This document shows positions 11,301 to 20,052 of a stretch of 20,052 bases of DNA, one piece after another. Within the stretch, counting starts at the first letter, position 1; the number at the start of each line of letters is the position of its first letter. Both the position numbers and the translations under genes were made by a program. The notes beneath the pieces were generated by a model. The model saw only the letters and a list, made by a program, of their open reading frames with translations, was not told where the DNA came from and searched no databases. Source of the DNA: Choristocarpus tenellus KU-1152 (lineage: Eukaryota > Phaeophyceae); contig CAXNAD020000421.1 in the NCBI GenBank assembly GCA_964200185.2, forward strand, positions 1 to 20,052, read 5' to 3'.

Positions 11301-14300
11301 GATAAATTGAACAAAAGGGCTCGGGAGGTAAGACAAAATTTGATAGGAAGAACAAACCAATGAACCTCTGGGATTGCCATTTTAGTTGTTAGTGAGTAGT
11401 GGTGAGAAGAGAGTGATTCAACCTCTATATGGGTCACACTCCATTCAGACGCAATTGTCTTCCCCCACCTAGAATCACTTCCTTTGAACCTGGTGGGTGT
11501 CTTAGCCTTTGCTTGTGAGGTAGGATTACCTGTGGGTTCATTCCTGTTCACAGACCATGGCCAAGTCACCTTATGTCAAGGAAGTACAAGCACACTCATT
11601 TTGATAGTTACCAAATCATATCAGAAGTTTAAGCAGGTGGTGTGATGTACAAATAATAGCCCATTTTCAAGATCAGTATTGGGTCAATCATTGCATGATA
11701 ATACATCCCTTGAGACAAGCTGGTGTACCTAAAGGCGGTGGCAGTTGGATATGGATTATTACTAGAAATGTACCACATATGGAGGCAAAAACAGGGAAAT
11801 ACATAGTCTTTCAAGCAGAGGGATGAATGTAAACTGCAGAGATGACCCAAAGTACCTGGGGGGGGGGGGGGTCTACACCAGCAGGCTTATTATGTAACCG
11901 TTCATATCACATGTACTTGGAAAATCCCTTCTGAACAGTAAACACATTGAAATGCAGCATCAATGCCTGAGAAAGATGTAAGCAACAACAAATAGCATTT
12001 CCTGAACAATATGGAAAACAGTACTAAATGGAAAACAATTTTTTTCTCTTTACATGAACTTCATACTGACCTTACTGACCTCAAAGTCTAAGTGATTGAA
12101 AGCATATTCCAGGTTTTTTAACTATGGCCTATACTGGCACTTGTAAGGGCACATCTGCATTGCTTGACTTTCAGTGTTGGTCCTGACTCCAGGTGTGGGT
12201 TGATGTCCAGAAACTCAGTTGTTAGTCTGTGGGTTGGATCTATATCTCTACTGGTACAAAGCTCAAATTGTGCCGAATTGATAGGGGATATGGCAGATGA
12301 CATTAAAATATTAGACATTCACATTCCCAGTTCTTACTGGTAGTGCTTCCCTGGTGATGTGTACTTCTCTGTTGATAGAACCCAATATAACACTGTACCA
12401 AATTACAGTGTGTATGTGTGTTTTTCTGAGTGTCCACATCATGCATACATCAGAATTTGAGTACTTTGACCTTGACCATGTAAACAACTTACACAGTATG
12501 CTACAAGCATGCTTCTAGCCCCCACCACCTTGTTATAAAGTCATAGAAAAGTTGGCGTGTTATCACTACATTGTAGAGGAGTGGATGTGGCATCACTGGT
12601 TGGCTCTTGTGTCCAGATTTGAGGTCACGGATATGGATAGCTACTATAGAGCACAATACAAAACAAAGTTCATAGTGTGGGTCCAAGGTTCAGGTTGGAG
12701 TTTTTCTACATTAGCAGGTGTAAGTATGGTTCCAGATATCAAGTCAAAATGTGGCTCTTGGGTTGAGTCTAGGGTTTTCCTGGAGGTCCAGAGATTCAGG
12801 TGTATAGTGTAAAGGCCTGTATCTGTGTTACACCTATGATCCCATAATATAGAGTACGTACTATTTCCAATTCCAAATATCCAAAATTCAGTTGATTTGG
12901 GGTTTGAAGCCTAGCATGGTCATCCAGAAAGAGGTCACTCACAGAAGAAATATGACAGACAACATCTGTGTGCATGGAGTTGTGTTAAATATGATACAAT
13001 CCACACATGAATTTGACCAGAGGCTTGCTGATGATTGTGATTGACTCAAGGACCTCACTCTGAAGCCTAGAGTTTCAAAATACTACCTGCCCTCTGACAC
13101 AAGAAACCAAATTCTGGCATGAACTGAAAAATATGTACCTAAAGGATTTAAAATAGTTTGTTGCTCTGCTATTGGATTCAACATGATATATGCTCAAGTA
13201 TGTCCTAGAAAATAAGGACTCATGATTGAATCCCGATGATGGGGATTGTTATCCTCATTGCTGATGATAAATCCGACTTATTTAGATGAGATGAGGTTAA
13301 TCAATGTCAAATGTGTATTTATTTGGTAAGGCATATTTAATGGAACAATGATGATTCCCAATTTCATATTTTTCCTTTTTGAATTATGAATATCATTTTA
13401 TTTAGTTTCTGTAGCAACCAATTCTGCATGGTGATGTGAACCATATAAACATATTATGGTTCGATTGAATTGTGACCAATAAAAACTGATTGTGATTTCA
13501 ATATTTTTTTTTGTGTAAATGCACGCTATGCGAATTGCCCATGAAGTTTGCAATTCACGTGGCTCTATTGGTGTGCTGCATCATGTACATTTTTGTTTTT
13601 ATTTGAGTAAATGGAATTTTTGTACCTTGAGCTAATGCTCATGATTACTTTCGGCTCACAACAGTACTTGGCTCAGACACTGATATTATGTTGGATTCTG
13701 ATAGATCTTGTTGCAGTGAGTCATGACACATTCCCTCAAATTTTTGAGTAGAGGTTTATAGTTTGCCAAAGCTCTTCTGGTGAGAGTTTTCTTTTGTTTT
13801 TTCAGTTGATATGATTGTAAGATTTTTATTATGGATGGAGATTTTCACATCCCTGAAATTTGCAAGACCTTTTTGTATGTTCCCAAGTATTTATTTCTCA
13901 TTCTCAAGATGCAAGACGCCACAGTTAGGCAACCTCATGACCAACCTATGAATGTGGTGGATAAGTAAGTTCTGGTCTACCTAGAGCTCTCTTTAGGAGA
14001 AGTTGAGCAGAAACAACGCAAAGTGATTGTGCCCCTGAAAATACCTCTAGGCCTGAGAGGGAAGTATCAAATGATCTTTTTTCCAAGGTCGCTGAAGGAG
14101 TTGGATAGATTGATCACATTGGCATGGATAAGGGCAATGAAGAGGCAGGCTAGCATGGGGATGAATATGAGTACAGGGGTTCTGTAACTTGAGTGGAACA
14201 ACCCAGAGGTGACACAGAGTCAACAGACACTGACTGATGACTGTTCAAACAAACATCACCCTCAAATGGTTTTAAATGTTATTTTGAGGGAGAAAAAAAA

Positions 14301-16756
14301 AGGAAGAACGATAAAAATAGCAGCAACATTTAATTTTCTGGACTGGCAAGCAGCCCTGGTATAGTGTCCTTGCTGGAGTAGTATAATCCAACTTTTCCTG
14401 TGTTGCCCTTCTTGTATGTCCAGTCCTATGACATGCTCTACCTGTTGAGCACCAAGATCATGGTGCTCTCCATCTTGAGGGAGCGAATGCTTGTGGAGAG
14501 GGAATAATCGATACAAAAGCTTTGAAGTGGTGCCCTGTGCAGCATCTGGTCAGCCTTGTGGAAATATTGCCTCATGTATCAGCAATAATAAGTGTGAAAG
14601 TGACTCAAGCTTGACCTTTCTGTCAATGTGATGAGGAAGGAAGGACATACATACTCAATCTTCATATCAAGATTAAGGGGGAATCCTCAGTTGTGGGATC
14701 ATTGCTCCCACCTGCCAGACAATCAAACCAGATTTGTAGCATACAAATCAATTTCTGACAAATCAGTGTCCAATCACAGAGGAAAGAATGATTTAGTATC
14801 AACCTGAGTCATCTGTGTGCCAAGCATTTTTGTCTGCCAGTTTTGGAGGCCTCCATATGTTCAATGTGAATGTGATAAAGAAAAGTGACATTCTAATTTT
14901 AATAGACAAGAGAGAAAAAAATAGTTAGGGTCAAAGATGGAGCATTGGTCCTAGAAACGTTGACCAAAACTACAGCCCAGTTGTTCATACTTCAAGATAA
15001 TTTAGTCCTAATTTGTGGACTAGACATGGTTGTTGGTAACTAGAAAATACACTATACAGAGTTAAGGAAATAAACTTCAAATACAAAAGCTGAAATAGGG
15101 TTTTTGTTTTGGCTTAGGTGGCAGGCAGTAAGTATACTCAAGATGGTTGTGGAGCTATACCGTGACAAAAGGTTGTACTACTAGTAGTATCATTGTCAGA
15201 AGGCCATTTTCAGGTCATACTAAAATACTGTGACATGCTACATCGTTACACACAAGGAGGACCCAGATGCCTTGAGGGTTCTTTGCTCTGGTTTAGAATG
15301 ATCAAGAAACAAAATCTTAGGTCAGACCAGCTCGCAATGTTGGTGCTTTTATCAGTATAAAATGACATGTCAATTGTACATCATCCTTCAACTAGATATT
15401 GCTTGTTTTCTGATTGATATAGCGTGCATATATGTGGTAACAGTCAACAGTTAGTTACCTGATACGACATTCTTGTGCTTGTCATTTGCAGGAAGTGCTG
15501 GTCCTCTTAGACTCACCCATGGCTAGTTATTTTCTCCAAAATGAGTTGATTGATAATTTTCTCTTTCTAATCCACGTGTGGGGGTATTATTGTAGTCATT
15601 CATCACAGTTCATTGTGAACAGGAGTGATTGTGTTATGGATGGAAGGGGGCAAGGAGTTACTGAATGCACATCGACTAAAGTGAAATTCTTTATGGCTGT
15701 GTGTTTTGGCATGATGATGTTTGTGATATGATAGGTTCAACTAGAAGAGAAGCTGAATGAAAGTCTCCCAATCTCTTGCCTCTTTGTTGGGACTGCTCAC
15801 CAGGTACAACATATTTTTATTGGATTATAACACCTATCACATACACCTCAATTTGTTGCAACATACTTGCAAAGCGGAGTAGAGCCTTAAAATTGTACAA
15901 GGACTGCTTTTTGGGGAGGGTCAGAGTGCTGTGCTCTTTTGGTTGCATTTTCTAGATGTATGACTACCACAACTCCCCAAAAGGTAGGTGGGTACCTGTG
16001 GCCTATTTTGCACCCTGAATCGCGCACTACAAGAAGCTGCAAGATCTCTTCGATAATATAAAGGTAGAAAAATCCTGACATATGTAATTTTTTAGCTCAT
16101 CAAATATCTACAAAGATGGAAAGAAGTGGGGGTATGAGAGAGAATAAAACCACAACACAGAAGGGAAGGGGGATATGATATGATGATAGGTTTCAAATAT
16201 TCACTATTATTTTTTTTTGTATAGAGCGAAAACTATTGTAGTAATGTCTTCATCTGCCAACTGAGTATGAAAATGATACGTATGGCTAGTCAACTCGCAA
16301 ATTTCTTTTTGGAGAAGTTGAAGACATTATTTTGTGTCCTAATGGCAGGTCAGAGCTCAGCGCATCAGAGTAAAAGTCCCAAGCTAATAGCCTATTTCTT
16401 GCTTCATATTGTGTGCATTGAAGATCCTACTTCAAATGTTCTTGGCCTCCTTCAAGTCCTAGAATGACAAAACAATGTGACTTACACATTCATTAACTTG
16501 ACTTTGTCACTGTTGCCTCTCTGTCTCAGACATGCAGGTGGTTGTTGAGGACGAGAGTGGAGTTCCACAGCAAGAAAATGGGTATGACTGTGGAATGTAT
16601 ACCATCCTGATCGCAGAGTGGATTGCTGGAGAAGTTGTAGGGAAAAGACAATCTGGACAAGTGGCACCACACTTGTCACCCAAGTATGTGGCAGAAGCAA
16701 GGGTCCAAACAAAAGCGTTGGTTTTGCAGTGCATCCAAGATAATGGAATTGCTTGA
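5322..16756 (+). CDS. SENP8: SENP8/DEN1-type NEDD8-specific cysteine protease (Ulp1/C48 family), complete
   Basis: This family processes the NEDD8 precursor and removes NEDD8 from cullins and other proteins. Exons: 5322-5517, 5805-5913, 6030-6151 and 16530-16756. All junctions are GT-AG and phases agree (1, 2, 1), giving 217 residues; human SENP8 has 212. The substrate-binding segment CNWLNDNCVNWYF lies at 23-35. The catalytic set is intact: His101 in SGSHW, Asp118 in FKHLDSS, oxyanion Gln157 in VPQQENGYDCG, and Cys163. Spacing is almost the same as in the human enzyme. The C terminus (about 180-217) is a helical tail ending in QDNGIA and a TGA at 16754. The ATG at 5322 was chosen because MPQVLNYHDAVLYDTDV aligns with the family start. 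A 10.4-kb intron separates exon 3 from the exon bearing Gln157 and Cys163. A SUMO protease is less likely given the short length and the WLND segment. Confidence 0.92.
5518..5804 (+). other. SENP8-like intron 1
   Basis: GT-AG intron of 287 bp, with donor TGCGAAG|GTAAGA and acceptor TTTTGTCTGCAG|AAGAC. Nothing else recognised in it. Confidence 0.88.
5914..6029 (+). other. SENP8-like intron 2
   Basis: GT-AG intron of 116 bp that splits the codon of the Trp after the catalytic His (TG|G). Donor CATTG|GTGAGAG, acceptor CACCTACTCAG|GAGCC. Confidence 0.9.
6168..6190. repeat. (AT)n dinucleotide microsatellite
   Basis: About 11.5 uninterrupted AT units, followed by an imperfect CATACATATA tail, starting 17 bases after the exon 3 donor site. 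Confidence 0.95.
6352..6360. repeat. Poly(G) run of nine
   Basis: Nine consecutive G on the plus strand within intron 3, in otherwise AT-rich DNA. Confidence 0.9.
6814..6828. repeat. Poly(C) run of fifteen
   Basis: Fifteen consecutive C on the plus strand inside the giant intron. Such tracts are prone to length errors in sequencing. Confidence 0.95.
8057..8166. repeat. Direct repeat pair with an internal hairpin
   Basis: The two copies are at 8057-8084 and 8141-8166, 84 bp apart. Both read ATCTACAGTGGA, then C or T, then AAA, and end in TGTAAATA. A perfect 9-bp stem, AGATATTTC (8122-8130) with GAAATATCT (8136-8144) around a 5-base loop, overlaps the start of the second copy. No gene is associated. 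Confidence 0.5.
8990..9160 (-). mobile_element. Probable tRNA-derived SINE remnant
   Basis: On the minus strand, GGTTCAAATCC (9113-9103) is a full polymerase III B-box, preceded by CATAAGACACTGTGCTGATCTA, which looks like the anticodon-to-T-arm part of a tRNA. The T stem does not pair beyond two bases, so it is not a functional tRNA. About 75 bp further downstream on that strand is a tandem tail of a 17-bp unit (8992-9028), as often ends such elements. The A-box is not clear, and ends are approximate. Confidence 0.4.
8992..9028. repeat. Tandem repeat, 17-bp unit, 2.2 copies
   Basis: CAGATCATTACATTTCA is followed directly by CAGGTTATTACATTCCA and then CAG. The two units differ at three positions. 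It may be the tail of the neighbouring SINE-like sequence. Confidence 0.65.
11858..11871. repeat. Poly(G) run of fourteen
   Basis: Fourteen consecutive G on the plus strand, inside the giant intron. Confidence 0.95.
13438..13462. repeat. 8-bp inverted repeat (hairpin)
   Basis: GAACCATA (13438-13445) and TATGGTTC (13455-13462) form a perfect stem around a 9-base AT-rich loop. No associated gene. Confidence 0.4.
13831..14187 (+). pseudogene. Unidentified interrupted open frame inside the giant intron
   Basis: From an ATG at 13831 one frame stays open for 118 codons except for a single TAA at codon 46 (13966-13968), ending at TAA 14185-14187. The second part is protein-like: it alternates charged and hydrophobic residues, for example KVIVPLKIPLGLRGKY and RSLKELDRLITLAWIRAMKR. 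The internal stop sits inside GTAAGT (13965-13970), a perfect 5' splice-site sequence, and a TTTTTTCAG lies just upstream at about 13805. It could be a decayed gene or mobile-element piece, or chance. I recognise no family. Confidence 0.2.
15176..15189. repeat. Perfect 14-bp palindrome
   Basis: TACTACTAGTAGTA is its own reverse complement, within intron 3. No known role. Confidence 0.45.
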
Positions 16757-18548
16757 GCTGTGGCCACCCTTTCATGGCATAACATTTTGACAACTGTTTT
16801 ATCCTCAAACAAGGACACCACAAGCACCCATCTCCAATTGGGTAGATGTTCTCCGACCAAGGAGTGTGGGAAGGGGGATGTACATAAAATACATATGCCC
16901 TCACATCACCATTTAACCCTACATGCCTTAGGGTTCCAGCTCCATCAAGTAGAAGGCAGACCTTCCCAATGAGATAATGCAATTTGAAGTTATCCAGTAG
17001 GGGAACTGTAACAAGTCTGTGCATTGGGAGGGAAGCATTGACAAAGTGCTTCAACAGATATATATTGGTACAACGGAGAAAGGTGCAACTGATTATTTCC
17101 TTGTAGTATCATGGAGTGTAACACTGTAATACTCAGTATTTACTTAATAATAGGGCTAAAGGTTCATGTTCAGTAAAGATCCACTACATAACGCTAGTGC
17201 AATGCTGGTTCAGCATAAAATATGGGACAAACGGGTGGTAATTATTGGATAATCTTTTCATATAAATAGGATAAACAATATTTGGATTTTTTACATAAGC
17301 ATGGATATAGATAGTGTTGAAATATAACTAAATCTAAAATTATTTGTGACTTTTTGATTGTTTTTAGTTTGAAGTTGAAAGATAGGGATACTTCATCCAG
17401 CTATTTTATGCATATAGATAGAAGATTTACGAAACCATGAGAAGTTTTAAGCATTTTTTTTTCTTCAATCTCCTTCAATGTTAATATAACCTAATTCAAC
17501 ATTAGCTGAAGACAAGACAAGTGATGGATACCTATACATGGGTTCAGAATTAGGACTTTCAGAGTTGGTTACAAAATTTTTGTTCATGATAGTGAGGGTG
17601 GTTCTTACGTGACTTTTCGTCTAAAACAATATAGAATGTTTGGAGGGCGCATTCATAATAATAGATCTTTCCCACATATGATGGCAGAAGTTCACATATC
17701 TGTTGTTAGCCCATATATAGATAATTTGAGTGTATTTGCACCAAATCACTTCCAGAAGGACCTGGCGAAACAAGAATTTCTAGTTATTTATTTGTGTTAA
17801 ATTGGTTGTATGAGCAAGTGTGGACAACTTGCTGGTATGAAACCTCATATCATCATAATTCAATGTCTCAGTGGCAATTCCAACCATCAACCATCCACAG
17901 TTGGGGCTTGCCCTATTGGGAAGAGGTCTTAGTGGAGAAAACAAAGAGGAAGAATATGACAGTAGTTGGTAGAAGGGTCATTGGAACCAATTAGTTCAAT
18001 CACAGCAAAACGAAAGCACAACTTCAAGTTAATTTTTTGGCAAAAAAGGCAAGCCACAGCTTTCAGGGGAACAATCAAACATGTCAGTTGACGGGGGTTC
18101 ACATAAGCAGAGCTGGGTTGAGTGAGGATGTGGAATTATGGGCGTGAGGATATCAAATTTTGAGTAGATTAATATGGAACAAGTCGCATGGGTTGTCATG
18201 TGTAAGTATTGATGTTTGAGTAAAATAGTATGGACCTGGCCACATGGGTTGTCACGTGTAAGTAGATCACTGCATTGGAATCCTTTCATGGAGACTCATC
18301 CTGTGTCAAGAGTTCTGAGGCAAGAAAGGTGGAAATGTGTCGAAAATAAGATGTTCCAACAATCATGTTGATGTGGCTGACAAAACTTGGGTCAGAAGAG
18401 GAGTTGGCAGATTCCCAAGGTTGGTATCGATCACGGAAATTGGTGGTGACCTTCACTGTAGATGGTGTGGCCATCCAAAACAAGGTTTCAAAAAGATCCT
18501 TGACCCAAGTTGAAGTCCAACAATATTCAGATTTGGAGGAAGGAGCGG
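16757..18548. other. Spacer between SENP8-like gene and copia LTR
   Basis: It must contain the 3' UTR of the SENP8-like gene. No AATAAA is present in the first 350 bp after the stop; TGTAA occurs at 17007-17011 and again near 17120, but its use as a poly(A) signal is unproven. The rest is AT-rich, with a very AT-rich stretch at about 17250-17480. Short frames at 17609-17994 match nothing I know. A two-copy tandem repeat lies at 18161-18264. Confidence 0.6.
18161..18264. repeat. Two-copy tandem repeat, 56-bp period
   Basis: 18161-18208 and 18217-18264 match at 39 of 48 positions. Both begin TGAGTA, share CATGGGTTGTCA and end GTGTAAGTA. The second copy contains the palindrome CACGTG where the first has CATGTG. 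Confidence 0.75.
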
Positions 18549-19001
18549 TGTTGACGTAAGCTCCTCACAAAGAAGTGGGTCCCTTGTCCATGAGGGCAAT
18601 CTTTACCTAAACTGTACTTCATCAACTATTTCTTTCTTTTGGTCAATAATCACAATTCTCTTCTTATGGCCTTGCGGTTCGTGAGGGGGGCCGCAGCAAT
18701 GGTGGTCAGCATCCACGAGAACAACGGAAACCCCGACGCGAGGGCAACCTGACTCAAGCTGGAACAGATCTGTGGAAAAAGAGCGGTTCGAATAGAGTTT
18801 TCTTGCTTTATGTGGTATGAATGAATCTATTAGCGGAGTGAGCACCATCCCTCGAGGTGGGGGGTGCTCTGCCTCGTCATCTATTTCGCACGTCAGCAGA
18901 CACGCCAGAACGTGTCTGTGTCATTGAACCCATCGAGATTCGAACATATTACTCTAAGCGTACGGAAACAAGTGATTGACACGTACTCCACCCAGTCAAC
19001 A
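18549..19001 (-). repeat. 3' long terminal repeat of the copia element
   Basis: The minus strand begins TGTTGACTGGGTGG at 19001 and ends CTTACGTCAACA at 18549. The ends are TG...CA with a perfect 6-bp terminal inverted repeat (TGTTGA/TCAACA), as in many copia LTRs, and the 453-bp length is ordinary. It starts 66 bp after the last pol-like stop. The tract just before it (AACAGAAA) is a weak polypurine tract. Boundaries are inferred from the termini, since the partner LTR is outside the window. Confidence 0.7.
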
Positions 19002-19067
19002 TTTCTGTTACATAATATTGGGTACAAAGTACATAAGAACCTATAGACTACCAGCCTATATTGCATA

Positions 19068-20052
19068 CTACCCCATGAGCGTGCAGCAAAGATGCTGACA
19101 AAGCTCACCCCCGATGCGAAAGCACGGAATGCACAAAATCAGAAGTACGGCTCTTGCGCAAAGACTTGGGTCAGCCAGTTGTTTTGATATTTGAACGTAT
19201 TCTACGTGGAACAGACCCTGGTCCACGTATTCTCTGGTGCACTTCAGCTTCATCTCCAAGTGCTTCGTTCTCCCGTTGAAACCTGTGATGCTGCCCACCT
19301 GGATAGCACCACGGTTGTCACAGAACCAGGGAGTCTGGTCCTGTAGTACGCCGATCTCCCCCAGCCTCGAAGAAAAATGCAGTGGCGCATGCCGTATGCC
19401 ATTGCCGTCCACTCTGCCTCCGAGTTGAAGAGGGTGACGGCGCCTTGAAGCTTGGAGCGCCAGGCGATCGGCGATCCGTTGAACAATAGTAGGTAACCTG
19501 TGACGCTCCTGCATGTTTGGGAGTCGGTGTCCCAGTCGGAATCCCCATACCCCACCAAGAGCTCTCCGCCTTCTCCGTTCATATCATTACTCCCCCGACC
19601 ATAGCGAATGCAGACGTCCAGCGTCCCTGCTCCGTAGCGCAGAGCATATTGCAGTCTACGCCAGTGCCGCATGCATGGAGACGCCGCCCTGTGCCCCAGT
19701 TCACGAACGCTGTTGGCCATGTCCGGGCGAGTCATCCCTGCTAGAAACCTGAGTTGGCCGACGATGCTGGCATAGGGGTAGATGATGGAATTCAGTTCCT
19801 CCTCGTTGTCGTGCCTGGCAGAGAGGAGGTTCATGCTGGGGTTCAGTGGTGTGGATGTGTCCCGCACTTCCGTGGAGCCCATCCCGGCCATGACAATGCT
19901 TTCCGCGTATAGCTGTTGATCCAGGGTGATGCCGTCCGCACCCACAGTGATGTCCACCCCAATCAGCTTGTCCGGCGTGCCTAGGTCCCCCCTCGTACTT
20001 CTCCAGCAGCGATGCCCTCATCCTTTGGATCTCCTCGGTGCAGTCCCCAGTG
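19068..20052 (-). pseudogene. pol: Copia pol C-terminal region (RT connection and RNase H), frameshifted
   Basis: The reverse-strand frames give, in order, the copia connection segment (YASIVGQLRFLAGMTRPDMA, then a segment ending in YGAGTLD), then RNase H with its acidic residues in GYGDSDWDTDSQTCRSVTGY, in NSEAEWTAMAYGM and in FCDNRGAIQVGS, then GRTKHLEMKLK and YVQISKQLAD. This is the order found in Ty1/copia elements, not Ty3/gypsy. The reading frame changes twice: an extra base near the six-C run at 19987-19992 (plus-strand view) and a missing base near 19358-19385, next to a five-C run. After KQLAD the family consensus is lost, suggesting a further small deletion near 19175. It ends at a stop close to 19068. 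It makes no intact product. Confidence 0.85.

Larger units (their letters stand above)
6152..16529 (+). other. Giant 10.4-kb SENP8-like intron 3
   Basis: The donor is AAAACAG|GTGAGA at 6152 and the acceptor follows a strong pyrimidine tract, TTGCCTCTCTGTCTCAG, ending at 16529. Phase 1 on both sides joins LLGKT to DMQVVVEDESG. The protein then aligns to SENP8 with no missing segment, so no internal coding exon is required. The interior is mostly AT-rich. It contains a microsatellite, poly(C) and poly(G) runs, a probable SINE, hairpins and an unidentified open frame (listed separately). Between these I recognise nothing; the scattered frames of 60-136 codons at roughly 7.3-8.2, 9.7-12.8, 14.3-14.5 and 15.5-16.5 kb match no family I know. 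Confidence 0.85.
18549..20052 (-). mobile_element. Ty1/copia LTR retrotransposon, 3' part, decayed; continues past right edge
   Basis: On the minus strand the end of pol (about 20050-19080) is followed by a complete 3' LTR (19001-18549). The RT YxDD, integrase, protease, gag and the 5' LTR would lie to the right of the window. The DNA is clearly richer in GC than its surroundings. The 5 bases just outside the LTR at its 3' end are AGCGG (18544-18548, plus strand); if this is the target-site duplication, the same 5 bases should flank the far end. At least two frameshifts show this copy cannot make a normal polyprotein from this part. Confidence 0.85.

Noticed and set aside
11159-11569. 136-codon minus-strand frame in the giant intron
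   Set aside because: No recognisable domain, no splice or element context, and a length that can occur by chance in a 10-kb interval. Left unannotated.
18920-19001. tRNA-like stretch with a GTTCGAATC B-box on the minus strand
   Set aside because: The T arm and acceptor stem do not pair and it lies inside the copia LTR. Treated as part of the LTR.
19237-19752. Plus-strand frames over the copia region
   Set aside because: They are antisense shadows of the GC-rich pol sequence.
1-20052. CRISPR arrays, rRNA, functional tRNA genes, bacterial operons
   Set aside because: None seen. The splice structure and element types show eukaryotic nuclear DNA.

Overview
This is a stretch of nuclear genome from a eukaryote with introns. 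It shows GT-AG spliced genes, AT-rich introns, long intergenic and intronic spacer, simple repeats and a Ty1/copia retrotransposon. No bacterial-type operons, rRNA, tRNA gene or CRISPR array was seen. The lineage cannot be fixed from the sequence. The thiolase is of the animal/stramenopile mitochondrial type (ACAA2-like) rather than the peroxisomal KAT type of land plants, and introns reach 10 kb. I would consider an alga or other protist with a sizeable genome, or an early-branching animal; this is inference.

Two real protein-coding genes were assembled exon by exon. On the minus strand, from 4945 off the left edge, lies an ACAA2-type 3-ketoacyl-CoA thiolase. Eight coding exons are visible, with the active-site Cys at about residue 91; the last ~80 residues, including the His and second Cys of the active site, lie outside the window. 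Its first intron appears to use a GC donor. On the plus strand, from 5322 to 16756, lies a complete four-exon SENP8/DEN1-type NEDD8 protease of 217 residues with catalytic His101, Asp118, Gln157 and Cys163. Its last intron is about 10.4 kb and makes up half the window. The two genes are divergent, with start codons 376 bp apart, and the shared upstream region holds a perfect 18-bp palindrome.

The large introns and the spacer hold degraded mobile-element material. There is a LINE-like reverse transcriptase scrap in thiolase intron 4, a probable tRNA-derived SINE near 9.0-9.15 kb, an (AT)n microsatellite, several unusually long poly(G)/poly(C) runs, several hairpins and palindromes, and an unidentified open frame at 13.8-14.2 kb. 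From 18549 to the right edge lies the 3' part of a decayed Ty1/copia element on the minus strand: the end of pol (RT connection and RNase H) with two frameshifts, then a 453-bp LTR bounded by TGTTGA...TCAACA.

The two genes have unrelated jobs (mitochondrial fatty-acid beta-oxidation, and NEDD8 removal/processing). Nothing in the window shows a functional link beyond the shared upstream region. I found no convincing novel multi-gene system. The best leads are the giant intron inside the protease gene, the divergent promoter palindrome, the GC-AG intron and the unidentified open frame.
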